This document shows positions 9,135 to 19,642 of a stretch of DNA of 64,000 bases, piece after piece (the stretch's first letter is position 1; each line of letters starts with the position of its first letter). The stretch spans positions 186,001 to 250,000 of the forward strand of contig CP150564.1 of assembly GCA_049487715.1 (NCBI GenBank), read 5' to 3'. Below the pieces are notes generated by a model. That model had not been told where the DNA came from. It did no database searches and saw only the letters and a list, made by a program, of their open reading frames with translations. Both the position numbers and the translations under genes were made by a program. This DNA is from Pycnococcus provasolii (taxonomy: Eukaryota > Chlorophyta > Pseudoscourfieldiophyceae > Pseudoscourfieldiales).

Positions 9135-9742
9135 GGTGTGTTATCACGAGGTTATCAGCAAAGTGAGAGCCTCCCGAGATGGGGAGGGGAAAGAAACAGG
9201 AGGGGCCGGGGGTGAGTGTGCTGGCCTCCGTGATAGGCGTGCGCCTCCCCTGGGGTTCCCCTGAGAGGACCCTGGAGGGGGGTGCTCTGCGGACCGCACA
9301 TATTCCCACAGTGCGGGACAACGGATTCTATCCTCACATCCCTAAGTCTCAGAACTCAGAAGCAGCATATCTTTTTTTTGCTTGCAGGCCTAAGGTACGG
9401 GTAGTTCATTCGGGGTTAGATAGTCTAGCAACCTGAAAACTCCAGGTGAAAACTCCCCCTTTCCTTTTGGCCTCGGGGGATACAGGTGTAGGTGGGGGAT
9501 ACCGGTTGGTTTGGGGGTTTGGTTTGGGGGTTTGGTTTGGGGGTTTGGTTTGGGGGTTTGGTTTGGGGGTTTGGTTTGGGGGTTTGGTTTGGTTTGGGGT
9601 TTGGTTTGGGGTTTCCGTGCGGTTGATAAGGGGTTAGGAAGGTTGGGCTTGGGCCTTAAGGAATTTTCCCGCACGCACGTATAGTACAACTTCTTTGCCA
9701 TTTTCATTTTTTTGTTTTTTATTTGACGTAACGCATCAAGCT
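9135..9742. other. Divergent spacer with G-rich minisatellite
   Basis: This spacer separates divergent SBPase (minus) and the dioxygenase gene (plus). Besides the G-rich minisatellite at about 9506-9615 I see no gene. A pyrimidine-rich run ending TTTTTTGTTTTTTATTT lies just before the ATG at 9743. Confidence 0.5.
9506..9615. repeat. GGTTTGGGGGTTT minisatellite
   Basis: About six 13-base units of GGTTTGGGGGTTT are followed by degenerate GGTTTGGGGTTT copies. The plus strand carries repeated runs of four or five G, so it could form G-quadruplexes. It lies between two divergent start codons. Confidence 0.85.
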
Positions 9743-10809
9743 ATGGCGGGCATGAAGATCAACCCTCAGGCCAGCCTGTTTTCTTTGAGTTTGGAAACAT
9801 TACGTGGTGGTGGTGATGTCCTTGATGCACACGGAGGCATATATGGATGGCGCTTCGTCGCCAAGTACCTGCAAGAACAGTACGGACTCAACGGAACGAT
9901 GGCCAGGCTGCGCATGATGACGCAGAAACACCTGCTCGGGCAAAGGCGACTCAACGACGCGCATAAGTCCGTGCTCGACGTGCTGAACATGTACGGCGTC
10001 GCGAAAACGTCCGTGGACGAGTACCATGGTACCTCGTGGGACTGGCAAGGCGTGTGTGACGAGGTGCACAAAGTTATCACGGGAAGTACGCCTTCGGTGA
10101 TTGGGCAGGATGGCTCGGCGCCTAAGGGCTTCAACCAATACACTTTCAACAAGATGAAGGCGCCGAAGACTGATGCCTTTTTCCGCGAGTTCGACAACCT
10201 TGCAGCTCACTTCTTTGGCGAGGAACCTGAACTACTCTTCTTTCAGATAAGGCACACCTTCACCGATACCGCCGGACTATTCAAGAAGGATGCCATCCGA
10301 GCGGCGTCGTGGCACGTCGACCACGAAGGCCTGAAGATCCTCAAGGTGAGTGAAGAAAGAAGTCGCACTGTCAACACTGCTGTCTTAGCGTCGCGCCTAA
10401 CGTGCCGGAAAACCCAAAACACGCACACACGCAAAATCTATAGGTGTTTGTGAATATGACGGACGTGAACCACACGAACGGACCACTTCGCTACCTCCTG
10501 AAGTCGAACTTTGGAAACGTGCAGAATAAGCCGTGCCACGAGCTCATGCACGACGGCCGAAGGCGCAAGGTTGTGCCCGACAAGGACACCGTGTGCGTGA
10601 CGGACAAGGAGCTCTTCGAAACCTTCGACGAGGGCATGCTGACGTCGAACGAGGGTCCCCCTGGAACCATCACCGTCGTGGACACGAGCGGCACGCACAA
10701 GGATGGCTTCAGCGAGAATGCGCGCACCGTTCTCGTCGCATGCTTCATGCCGAAGCGCAAGGCGAAGCAAGGCTTGCCATGGCAGATGACCGAAGCGGCT
10801 CTCGCGTAA
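9743..10809 (+). CDS. Phytanoyl-CoA dioxygenase-like Fe(II)/2-oxoglutarate oxygenase, one intron
   Basis: Two exons are supported: 9743-10345 and 10444-10809. The intron 10346-10443 (98 bases) starts GTGAGTG and ends CTATAG; splicing is in phase 0 and fuses ...GLKILK to VFVNMTDVNHTNGP. The product is 322 residues. The WHVDH motif (His about 190, Asp about 192) followed by LKVFVNMTDV-NGP is the metal-binding and double-stranded-beta-helix pattern of the PhyH family. A second His (GTHKDGF, about 286) and an Arg (NARTVLV, about 294) fit the remaining iron ligand and the 2-oxoglutarate-binding Arg. The substrate cannot be inferred. The nearest upstream ATG in frame is 9743; the open frame further upstream starts with TTG. 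A TGTAA motif lies just after the stop. The last exon may overlap a doubtful antisense frame. Confidence 0.8.
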
Positions 10810-11588
10810 CATCACACATCTTGTAAACGTACTGTACAGCATACCCTTTATTTGGTAAGTACCTACCGACGTTCTCGCAACTGACTCGTGATGTGGTAGT
10901 TACCACCACTTCCTTGGCGAAGCTCACGGCAGAGTGAACGTCGACGGCGTCGCCACTTGGCGGTAAAGTGAAAGTGCACAATTCGGTGAACCTGTCAACG
11001 AAGAAACTTTCCTTCATTATGTTATTGACACCGACTAGCTTCCGCTGCGCCTTCGAGAACGCCGCCATCGCCTCGCCGACCATGGTCTCGATGGACGCTT
11101 CTCTGCTGATGCCCGCCGCGCTCCAGAAGCGTAGTGCCGGGCGCAAGCCCTCAAGATGTTCCGCCACCGAGGGGGCTGCTCGGGCTGGTCGTGACTGTGC
11201 GAACTCGCCGTCTGGACCCGGTACTCCGAACCATGCGTATTCCGCTCCTTCGCGAATGGCGGGTCTGATGTCCGGCGGCGCCGCCTCTGCCCACATCAGG
11301 AATCGGCGCCCATTCCAGCCCCTCACGATCATCGAGGTGGCATACGACCGCCATCGCCACGTACTTTACGCGCACGGCCTCAGCGATACTACTCATCGTC
11401 GTCAGGTACTCCTTCCGCGGCCCGTGCGCGCCTCCGACCTGAAGACGATTATACGTCCCATACGTCCCACCGAGGCCAAGCTGGCCGTTTGTCCCACCGC
11501 TCGGAATGCTCGGCGTCGTACTGCACATCACGTTGGCATACGACGTCAGCACCTCCGCCGCGACTACCTTTTGCGCGTCCAGCGGCAT
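10745..11588 (-). pseudogene. Possible interrupted minus-strand gene, unknown product
   Basis: Two minus-strand frames read as plausible protein but are offset by one base. The upstream part (ATG at 11588, useful to about 11340) contains VAAEVLTSYANVMC and AEAVRVKYVAMAVV. The downstream part (from about 11332) contains RGWNGRRFLMWAEAAPP and EASIETMVGEAMAAFSKAQ. The switch lies near 11320-11350, where no normal-sized intron fits, so a frameshift is more likely. The downstream frame nominally runs into the antisense of the dioxygenase gene to 10745, but it probably ends or is spliced near 10860. I do not recognise the family. The plus strand over the same stretch is also open for 269 codons, so strand assignment is tentative. 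Confidence 0.3.
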
Positions 11589-11782
11589 ATTGACCAGAGA
11601 TCCCCAAATCTTGTTGGTCGGGATCCCCCACTATGTGCCCGACCGGGATCCCGAACCTACTTTTTCGGACCCCTCCTTCCGCCGCCGCCGCAGATATTTA
11701 TTTCTCCCCCCCCCATCGTGTCATGTTCGCGCCCTCCTCCTGCTCATGCATGTGCAAGATACTGTGTGAGTGAGTGATCAAT

Positions 11783-14767
11783 ATGCACGCTGACGTGTAC
11801 CTGTCGTCGCTTCTTAGTCAACTTGGGTTGGGTGAGGGTGTTGATTTAAGTGAGGGTGTTGTCACAGTCAGCAGTGCACAACAAACGTCGGATGAAGTTG
11901 AAGTTGCTTTGCAAGTCGTTTCGAAACGCGAATTCGTGCGAAATGCGTTTATCATAGCGACGCACATACGAAGTCGCATTATTGCGGAACATAGCAACGA
12001 CGGGGTTGGCGTGCTCATCTCAACGGCGACGAACGCAAGAGACGCAGCTACGCACGCGACGGCGGCGTTGTGTGCAGGCGGCACTCTGCCGTATGTGCCT
12101 GTCGACCCGAACGACGCACCAGCACGCCTACGCCGTGTCGCATCTTCGTTCTCGGGAAGCGGCGCTATTATAGTCGTGCACGGCACGACGCAAGAAGAGC
12201 AGAAGGCTGCCAGCGCACTTGCAGAAGTGGACGGCGTCGTGCTCATCTCCTCCGAAGAATTAAGAAATCCGCCTCTTGCCAACACACCATCACCATCGCC
12301 GCCGTGCATGCTGACACCGACTGCGGATGCCGTAGCAACCATATTTCACACGAGCGGATCGACTGGTCGACCCAAACCGTGTGCGTGCGGATTCAGTGCT
12401 TGGGGATGGTATGCGCTCGGACGCCTCAAAGCTTCGGGAAACCATCAAACACAACAGCGTATCTACGGAGCCGCTTCGCCGCCGACATTCGATCCCGGCG
12501 TGGGCGAACTCGTCACAAGCTTCGCACCGTGCCACTCACTCGTTCTGCCAGAGGCTGCCGCATATGCTCCGCTCAATCTGGCACTCCATACCATCGTACA
12601 TGCCCGCGTAACGCAACTCGTCTGCACGCCAGCTTTCACGCGAACGCTCGCCGCAATCACAGACAAAAACATGCCCGCTTCCCTGATGTGGCTTGCGGTT
12701 GGGGGTGAAGCACTGAGCCCAGCTGATGAATCGTGGGTCAGATCAGCACGCTCCAACGGAACGCTCGTTGTGAGCGCTTATGGGCTCACAGAAGGCTGCT
12801 CGTATCAGGCATGGACGCCAGTGGATATGAACGATTTGTCTCGCGTACTATGCGAGGGATGCCTAGGTTGCACGTTATCTGCTGAAGCTACGCCTGATGG
12901 ATCGGCAGAGCGCGAACTTCGCATCGATGGTCCTCAGTTGTCCACCTGTGGTGAGGCATTTTACACCGAAGAAGGCTGGAGAGTGAGGGAGCGCAACTCC
13001 GCACGTGATCATTCTCCCAGCGATTCCACGGGAACGCGATGGGAAGGTAGCTCTTTGATGACAGGGGATGCTTGCACCACCACAGACGAAGCGGGAATCA
13101 TCCGGCTTCTTGGTCGCCGCGATGGCGTGTGCAAAGTGCGCGGGGTCAGAGTTCTTCCCGAGGCTCTCGCACAGCCTCTCGCGGAGGGTCTTCGCTCGGA
13201 CGTCGTTGTACAGCACATACCCGACCATGTGGAGCGTCGTCTGCCTCCCTTTGTCATCTTCTTTGAGGCGAATCCAGCGTGTTCATTGGCACGAGACGTG
13301 CTTGTATTGGCACTCCTGCAACAATCATGGCCGGGGCGTGTGGCATCCGCTGGAGCAATCACCGTGCCTCTTCCATGCCTGCCACGATCTCCTGGCGGAG
13401 GAGCGAAGGTGTGGCGCAAGCTCCTGGCAAGAGCATTCCAATCAGCCGCAGACAATGTCGAAAATACTGGCGCTGGGGAATGGGATGATGGCGATGGCAA
13501 GGAAACGTTGTATGCGTGGCAGATGTGCAGCAGTAGCAGCAAATCCGACGACATGCCTTCGTCAATCGACCGTGCTGAACTTGCCCGGATCCTGGTCGAA
13601 GACATTGCCCGGCGCGTGATAGCCAGCAAATCGCGTCAAGCAAAGGTACGTTCGTACCTTCGCTCGGCGGACGATGGTGACGACCCAGCAACGGAGGATG
13701 AGCGAACGCCCGCTGAGGCTGCGGTGCTTGGCGCTGTTCGTGACGTTCTCGAGTACCCTCACGCACGTCTCAGTGACACCTTTCTTGAGCTTGGCGGCGA
13801 CAGCATGCTTGCCCTGCGCGTGTGTATGCGCCTTCGCGGAGGAGATTTGAACCAGAAGGATTTTACCAGAGACCTTGGAGTCAATCTGCCTGCCGCATTG
13901 CTTCCGCACCGACTCATGGCGGCGGGAGTGACACTAAGGACATTTGCAGCGGATGCTTGTGAGCCGATTGGACATACCTCACCCGGCACAGGTGCCACCA
14001 CGACAACTTCCGCGTACGAGGAGTGCACTGGTCTGGTTGCCGCAGCACAGGCGGCCGCTCGCATGGGTGATATAGGATCGATACAGCTTTCTTGCGACGC
14101 GGTCGTTAAGGGAAGAGGTGAAAGCGAGGCGCGTCGCGCTTTGCAAGGTGCTTACTTTGAAGCACTCTGCACACGAGATGGGGATGGCGCGGCGTGTTCA
14201 GCCTACCTTGCCCAGTTTCTGTATGGCGAGAAGAAGGACTCAAAAAAAGAAGCCGCGGCGCTCGCAGCAATTCGACTTCCCAATGGACGCAGTATTTTGC
14301 ACCGCGCCGCGATTGCCGATCGTGCGGATTCTGCAAAGCGCATAGCTCGTATCGCACCAACTTTGGTAGCTCATCGTGACAATGATGGGCAAACCCCGCT
14401 CATCGCGGCATGCCGTGTGGGTGCAAGCCGGGCAACATGTGAGGCGTGCGGTGTGATGGATGTGGCCCCGAAGCGCGGGACATCGCCAACCTCTCTGTGG
14501 GATGCTCGCGACGTGATGGGACGCACCGCGTTGTACTTTGCAGCGCTCAACGGGCATCTTCCCTGCGTTCAGTTTCTTCTTGAGAATGGTGCGGATAAAT
14601 CGCTGCGTGGTGGCGAGCTGGATGAAACCCCTCGCGAGGCTGCCGAGCGCCGTGCCCTTTGCAGCGCCGATATGCGAGTGGAGGGTGTCAGGCAATCAGC
14701 CTACGCCGCCGTTGCTCGTGCGCTTGGAGGCAGCGGACAAACTCGTCATCTCATGACGCACCTGTAA
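11783..14767 (+). CDS. Adenylation domain - carrier domain - ankyrin repeat protein (NRPS-like/ACSF4-like)
   Basis: The first ATG in frame is 11783, giving 994 residues. Residues about 40-580 form an AMP-binding adenylation domain: the P-loop-like HTSGSTGRPK is at about 190, the A5 motif AYGLTEG at about 331, and a TGD-type motif (LMTGDAC) with LGRRDGVCKVRG follows. A phosphopantetheine carrier domain has FLELGGDSM at about 667-675, with Ser as the predicted attachment site. Residues about 860-970 contain at least two ankyrin-type units (DNDGQTPLIAACRVGAS; GRTALYFAALNGHLPC). The order A-carrier recalls the ACSF4/AASDH (U26) proteins, which carry a beta-propeller at the C-terminus; here ankyrin repeats stand instead. 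No condensation, reductase or thioesterase domain is seen. It probably activates an amino or other carboxylic acid and loads it onto its own carrier. The stop is 137 bases from the convergent SFI1-like stop. Confidence 0.8.
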   Translation: MHADVYLSSLLSQLGLGEGVDLSEGVVTVSSAQQTSDEVEVALQVVSKREFVRNAFIIATHIRSRIIAEHSNDGVGVLISTATNARDAATHATAALCAGGTLPYVPVDPNDAPARLRRVASSFSGSGAIIVVHGTTQEEQKAASALAEVDGVVLISSEELRNPPLANTPSPSPPCMLTPTADAVATIFHTSGSTGRPKPCACGFSAWGWYALGRLKASGNHQTQQRIYGAASPPTFDPGVGELVTSFAPCHSLVLPEAAAYAPLNLALHTIVHARVTQLVCTPAFTRTLAAITDKNMPASLMWLAVGGEALSPADESWVRSARSNGTLVVSAYGLTEGCSYQAWTPVDMNDLSRVLCEGCLGCTLSAEATPDGSAERELRIDGPQLSTCGEAFYTEEGWRVRERNSARDHSPSDSTGTRWEGSSLMTGDACTTTDEAGIIRLLGRRDGVCKVRGVRVLPEALAQPLAEGLRSDVVVQHIPDHVERRLPPFVIFFEANPACSLARDVLVLALLQQSWPGRVASAGAITVPLPCLPRSPGGGAKVWRKLLARAFQSAADNVENTGAGEWDDGDGKETLYAWQMCSSSSKSDDMPSSIDRAELARILVEDIARRVIASKSRQAKVRSYLRSADDGDDPATEDERTPAEAAVLGAVRDVLEYPHARLSDTFLELGGDSMLALRVCMRLRGGDLNQKDFTRDLGVNLPAALLPHRLMAAGVTLRTFAADACEPIGHTSPGTGATTTTSAYEECTGLVAAAQAAARMGDIGSIQLSCDAVVKGRGESEARRALQGAYFEALCTRDGDGAACSAYLAQFLYGEKKDSKKEAAALAAIRLPNGRSILHRAAIADRADSAKRIARIAPTLVAHRDNDGQTPLIAACRVGASRATCEACGVMDVAPKRGTSPTSLWDARDVMGRTALYFAALNGHLPCVQFLLENGADKSLRGGELDETPREAAERRALCSADMRVEGVRQSAYAAVARALGGSGQTRHLMTHL

Positions 14768-14904
14768 TATACTGTAAAAAGTGAACGATACATTACAAAT
14801 TTTGTTTTGTTTGAAGTTTGATGCGCGTTGTGATATATGTTTTCGTACATAGTAGTGGTGGGTCAATGGTTGACGCCTCCTGGGTCTCGATGAATGAGCT
14901 AAGG

Positions 14905-17829
14905 CTAGCGACGACGAGTCTCAGCAACACTTGCAGAATGCTCAAGCATGCGTTCCTCTTCGCGGTCTTGTACGAGCTCATCCGTGAGCTCGTCAGCCCG
15001 CCGGCGAGCACGCGCGTCTGCAGCTGCGGAACGTTGAGCCATGGCCTCGAGGTCCGAGTCACGCAAGCTGACTCGAACAGTGCGCCGCGTCGTGCCATTC
15101 CAAGCCACCTCATGCTCACCTGGGTTGTCTATGAGACGTCGGCGGTTGCGTCCAGCCGCGCCAAGCCCCCCAATGCGCTCCCACGCCTCGTCGATACGTC
15201 GCTCAAGAGGACCGCCCGCGCGCGACGGCCTTTCCGGGGGTGGTTCGTAAGCAACGCTCACGACGCGACGTGTATCATTCGGATCGTGATTGACGCGGCG
15301 AAGCGGCCGTGATCTCGATCGCATGCCCATCGAAAGCGGTGCATTGGAAGTGTCCCTGCGAACCGCAGATGCGGATGCCGGACGTGACTTTTTCGTTGGA
15401 CTGTTGTTCTTCCATGGCAGCGTATTTTGATTCGAACTTGTCATACGCCAACGCGTTCGTCCACCACGCGGCGTGCCTTCCTCGTTCCAGTTGCTCACCG
15501 AACCAGATGAGCTCGTGTTGATGCGAAGGGGCGGCACATCCGCGGGTCCCATCGTCGACGCAGTGTCCTCCGTAGATGACACATGGTACAGGCTGCTTGC
15601 CGAGGGATCGGGATGACGCACTGGGCTGTAGCTGCGCCCTCGCTCTTCCATGGCATTCATCGCCGCGTGCCCGATGCCTTGCATCATGCCGTGCAGCCCG
15701 TAAAACTTTGCCGAGTCCTCGTCTCCCTCCTTGAGCTTCACGGAGGCAAGCTTGCTTTGGATTTTCGAAAGAAAGCTCTCGAGAGATTCGAAGCCACCAC
15801 CAGCTCTGATGATGACCGAAGCATGGTCTTTGCTCAGCACAGCCTCCTTAAAGAGCCTGAGGCCACCCACCTCATCTTCGAGCGGCTTGACGATCGAGCG
15901 CAGCGCACCCAACTTCGCCTCGACGCGATGGCGCATCTCCGCCGTGTAGTGAAGAATGTCAACGACCCATTTCCAGGCGCTGAACGCGCGCCACTGCGTA
16001 TGGTATTTGAATCGTCGAAACGCGCGCTCCCCCGCCTTGCGCATGGACTTGAGCCGGTGAGCCTCCATTCGTTCGAGCGCGGCGAGCTGTGTTTTCAGCT
16101 GTCGAATTTGCTGCAGAAGCGCCGCCTCGCGATCCTGAGCCCGCCTGGCCTTGCTTTCCTTCGTGAATTGCTTCCAGCGTGCCCAAGGAGCGATCAGCGC
16201 GGCATTTCGCATGTACCTGATGTACTTGTCGCGTACGCTAGCAACGATTCGCTTCATGCGCCCGAGCTTAAGCTCCTCCTGCACCACCTGGCGCCAGTGC
16301 AGAAGCGCGGCAAGCATCGAGCTCTTCATTAAGCGCGTGAAGTTGCGAGCGGCAACTCTCAGCGCGATTTGGCCGATGCGCTCAGCCCTCTCCTGTGAAG
16401 CGGCGAGGTCGTCCTTGGTCATGGCTAGATCGCGCTCGAGCTGAGCAATGCGTCGATGCGGACCTTCCCTCGTGGCAGCCTTCCACGCGTTCCACGCGGG
16501 AAGGTAGTGCCGATTCCAGAAGTGGCGCACCGCCTTCTCGCGCATGCTTTCCACGAGGCTGTTGAGGTGCGCGGAATTCGTCACCATCCTCCACGCGGCG
16601 AACGCCTTTCCGCGAGCGATGTTTCGAGCCTTTCGCGCGGCGACGCGCGCCATGTCGCCTCGAAATTGAACCATATCGCGCTCGCGCTCTTCGGCTTCCA
16701 CCTTGAGTTGAGACACCACCTTCTGCGTTTCGTCAATCTTCTTGCTCAGCACGCGTTTCTGCTCCTCGTGCTCGAGCTTTGCCTCCTTCAGGTCCTTCTT
16801 CAGGTACCGGTTGCGATTTTCCGCGTAGCGCAGGTTCTCCTCCGCAAATTTGCGCCTCGAGAGCTCGTCGTCGAGCTTGCGCACGGTCTCCTTCTCCGTC
16901 TTTTCGGCGACGTTGACTCTATCCTCGAGCTCTGACCAGTTCATCTGTTCGCGCAGCTCGAGTTCCTCTCTCGTGTGGTCTCGCCACGCCTTGAGCGCCT
17001 TTGCGGCGACCGCGAGCTGGATTCGCTGGAGCATGTTTCCCTTTCGTCTCCTCACCATCTGTTCAAGGCGCTCGGCTCGTTTGCACGCCTTCTCGTACTC
17101 CCTTCGTAGTCTTTCGTTCGCCCGATCTGCTCGGTACTGCTTCATGGTCATGGTGTTGTCGTACCACGTGAGCAGCGCAGCGTGTGCCGCCCGCATGCGC
17201 ATGCGCTTGACGATAGCGGCGAGTCTCCTTTCTCGGTCTCTGAACTGCGCATCCATGAGTCTTTGGTTTTCGAGGCTGAGGTGCTGCCATTCGAGCGACA
17301 GCGCAGATAGGAGTTCCTGCAGTTCTTCGTGCGCGAGTCTTTGCTTTTCGCTGTCCGCTGCTGCTTCCGACGCTTCCCTGCTAAGTCTTGCGCACTTCCT
17401 CTTCAGCAGATAGTTGTGTTCCGCCTGTTGTCTAATTATTTTGAGTTTCGAGTTCGAAGGCGCTTGCGTGGAATACGGTTGTGGTGCGTGTCCTGGTCTT
17501 GCACCAAACAAACGTTCCCGAAGTTCGTCCGCGAGGTCTTCGAGCGTGTGCGCGTTTGCGTGCTGAACAAGAAGGTGAGAGGCGGCCGCTGGTATGGACG
17601 CCTCATAAGCTCCAACTCGTTGGTCCACACCAACAACTGTGTCCATTAACTCCTCCTCGCCTTCGTAGTCGTCGTCGAAGTCGTCGTCGGAAGCAGGCCT
17701 ATGAGCGAGAAGACTGACTTGCTTCGACTTCTCAAGTTGAAGAAGTTGACCTTTACTTAAAGAAGAAGCAGAAGCAGAAGCGCGCGACACGGGACCGCCG
17801 TGACGCACTGTCGACAGAGAGGACGCCAT
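14905..17829 (-). CDS. SFI1-type centrin-binding-repeat / coiled-coil protein, 974 residues
   Basis: The protein is almost wholly helical. Between about residues 205 and 640 a short motif recurs with the pattern A-x-x-x-W: AALLTWYDN, KALKAWRDH, KAFAAWRMV, PAWNAWKAA, AALLHWRQV, APWARWKQF and AFSAWKWV. This is the spacing and Trp signature of SFI1 centrin-binding repeats. Long charged coiled coils separate them. Residues 1-160 are acidic and low-complexity, and the C-terminus is basic and disordered with a final coiled coil. Such proteins act at basal bodies, centrosomes or striated fibres. Centrin binding is inference from the motif. A second, longer SFI1-type gene lies 6.5 kb away. Confidence 0.75.
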   Translation of the reverse strand: MASSLSTVRHGGPVSRASASASSLSKGQLLQLEKSKQVSLLAHRPASDDDFDDDYEGEEELMDTVVGVDQRVGAYEASIPAAASHLLVQHANAHTLEDLADELRERLFGARPGHAPQPYSTQAPSNSKLKIIRQQAEHNYLLKRKCARLSREASEAAADSEKQRLAHEELQELLSALSLEWQHLSLENQRLMDAQFRDRERRLAAIVKRMRMRAAHAALLTWYDNTMTMKQYRADRANERLRREYEKACKRAERLEQMVRRRKGNMLQRIQLAVAAKALKAWRDHTREELELREQMNWSELEDRVNVAEKTEKETVRKLDDELSRRKFAEENLRYAENRNRYLKKDLKEAKLEHEEQKRVLSKKIDETQKVVSQLKVEAEERERDMVQFRGDMARVAARKARNIARGKAFAAWRMVTNSAHLNSLVESMREKAVRHFWNRHYLPAWNAWKAATREGPHRRIAQLERDLAMTKDDLAASQERAERIGQIALRVAARNFTRLMKSSMLAALLHWRQVVQEELKLGRMKRIVASVRDKYIRYMRNAALIAPWARWKQFTKESKARRAQDREAALLQQIRQLKTQLAALERMEAHRLKSMRKAGERAFRRFKYHTQWRAFSAWKWVVDILHYTAEMRHRVEAKLGALRSIVKPLEDEVGGLRLFKEAVLSKDHASVIIRAGGGFESLESFLSKIQSKLASVKLKEGDEDSAKFYGLHGMMQGIGHAAMNAMEERGRSYSPVRHPDPSASSLYHVSSTEDTASTMGPADVPPLRINTSSSGSVSNWNEEGTPRGGRTRWRMTSSNQNTLPWKNNSPTKKSRPASASAVRRDTSNAPLSMGMRSRSRPLRRVNHDPNDTRRVVSVAYEPPPERPSRAGGPLERRIDEAWERIGGLGAAGRNRRRLIDNPGEHEVAWNGTTRRTVRVSLRDSDLEAMAQRSAAADARARRRADELTDELVQDREEERMLEHSASVAETRRR

Positions 17830-19642
17830 AAAGTTATAAGAGAAGCTAGCTCAAGGAGCTGAAGTGCCAGGGGATGGATGTGCACGCCGGCCACTTGACT
17901 GAACTTCAACTTAAGTCCTACTTCAACGCTTCGAGCGTGGCGTGGCGTTGCCGACTTGCCGTTGCGTTCGGTCCCCTTGACGCCTTGACGCCTTGGCCTT
18001 GGCCTTGACCAGGTGGCCTCTTGCGGCCTGATGCGTGTTGCCGGCCTGTGGCCTACAGTATTGCCTCATGTGGCCTGGCCTATTGCCTCATGCGGCCTGT
18101 TGCCTCATGCGGCCTGTGGCCTCTTGCGTGTTGCCTCATGCGGCCTGTTGCCTCGCCTTGACTGCACCTCTTCTTCTTTGCCAAGCTCTTCTTCCCTACG
18201 ATAATTCAATACCCGTACACTACACTACGAGAGTTAAACTTGCAAGCTTCCTCAAGGCCTTCAAGGCTTAGACTAAAGTGGTGTTTCTTGCAAGCTGGCG
18301 AGCCACTTGAAGGAACCTGGTACCTCGCATGGAGGGATGTGGCATGGACCTTTCAACCTTTCACGCTTCAGGCCAACCTCTCTATCTCTGCTCTTCATAC
18401 TTCCTACTTCTGTTGGTTTCTATGAGAGCCTTTGCTCTAGAGGTTATTGGTGGGCACTGGGCACGTTGAGCGCCTTCCCTTCTTCAGAGGTCTTTCTTCA
18501 CGTGGTTCTTGAGTGGTTGGGTGCCATACATGCTGTACCTCTCTACGATAGAGCACCCTTCTTCTCGTTCTCCTTCTCGCTTCCCGCTGTTCTCCTTCCC
18601 TAGGTGGCTTCCCTGAACGCTTGCTGAACCTCGCTTGCTCTTTAGGCTTGCTGGGTGACTTGGATCATAGGACTATGGGCCTCGCCTCTTGGTTTTCGTT
18701 TTGGATGGTTTTCCAACGGCTCTCTTTGTTTTCTTGTCTATTTTCATTTTCTTGTCTTGTCCTTCTTCTGGCCCTTTTCTTTTCGCGCGCGTCTCGCCTG
18801 AATGGGAAACTGTATCCTATTCTAGGTAGTCTTGGTGGTTGAAGAGTACTGGCAAGTCATGATGTCACGTCAAAGGTTCTACAGTCGCCACACAGCTGCG
18901 CGACACTCTACTCACGGACTCTCTCAAGACGGCCAGTCACCTAAAGGTTTAGGCCGCCAACTCGCTCGGACCTCTCGCCCATAAATGTCGTCATACTGGA
19001 CTCGTAACACAGGCCACAAGGTTAAGGTTGGTCCACAAAGTGCTCTGTCGTCATCCTTACATAGTTCTTAGTTGGTATGTACCACCCTCTCAGGTTGTCC
19101 AGTACATATGTACATACAAGCTGTCCGAAATGTATGTTACCGTACCGCTGGCCGAGTGAGTGGCCGCTGGGAACCCCGCTGGCGGCGGCGTGATCCCCCA
19201 TAAACCCTAACCCGTGGCTGGTGAGCACGAGCGGGTGTAATTTTAACCTTTACTGCAGCCGCCCTCCGACGCACGCATCAACGTTTTCATAGGGCTAATT
19301 GGTGGTGGTGGCGTGGCCGCAAGTGGCCGCAAGTACCACCTTAAGTTTGCAAGTGTTTGCAAGTGTTTGCAAGCTTTGGTTTGGTTTGGTTTGGCGCAAG
19401 TGATTCAAGTTTTGCTCGCAATCCTGTTTACGGAACCAATCCACGGCGGCATCGGCATCGGCGGCCTTGCATACATTATTAACCTCTCGAGTCTTGTCTC
19501 GTCGACAAATCTAGTACATCACGAGTCGACCGCGCCTTTCCTTTCTTCTCTCTTTTCAGAAACAAAGCACACACACACATACAGCGAGTGCTGAGTGAGT
19601 GAGTGAGTGAGTGAGTGAGTGAGTGAGAACGAAAACGAAACG
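17830..19642. other. 1.8-kb repeat-rich divergent spacer
   Basis: This lies between the divergent SFI1-like gene (minus) and the beta-domain surface protein (plus). It includes a GCGGCCTGTTGCCTCAT-type minisatellite (about 18010-18150), a pyrimidine-rich CTTCTC stretch (18380-18830), GCAAGTGTTT/GGTTT repeats (19345-19395) and a (GAGT)n microsatellite (about 19590-19627) directly before the next gene. A TAAACCCTAACCC motif is at about 19200. No gene is convincing; the longest plus frame (18307-18603) is low-complexity. Confidence 0.5.
18010..18150. repeat. GGCCTGTTGCCTCATGC minisatellite
   Basis: Imperfect copies of GCGGCCTGTTGCCTCAT and GTGGCCTCTTGC recur about eight times. Confidence 0.7.

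Noticed and set aside
18307-18603. Plus-strand frame of 98 codons in the 18-kb spacer
   Set aside because: Derived from a CT-rich low-complexity stretch, no homology pattern, no good start context.
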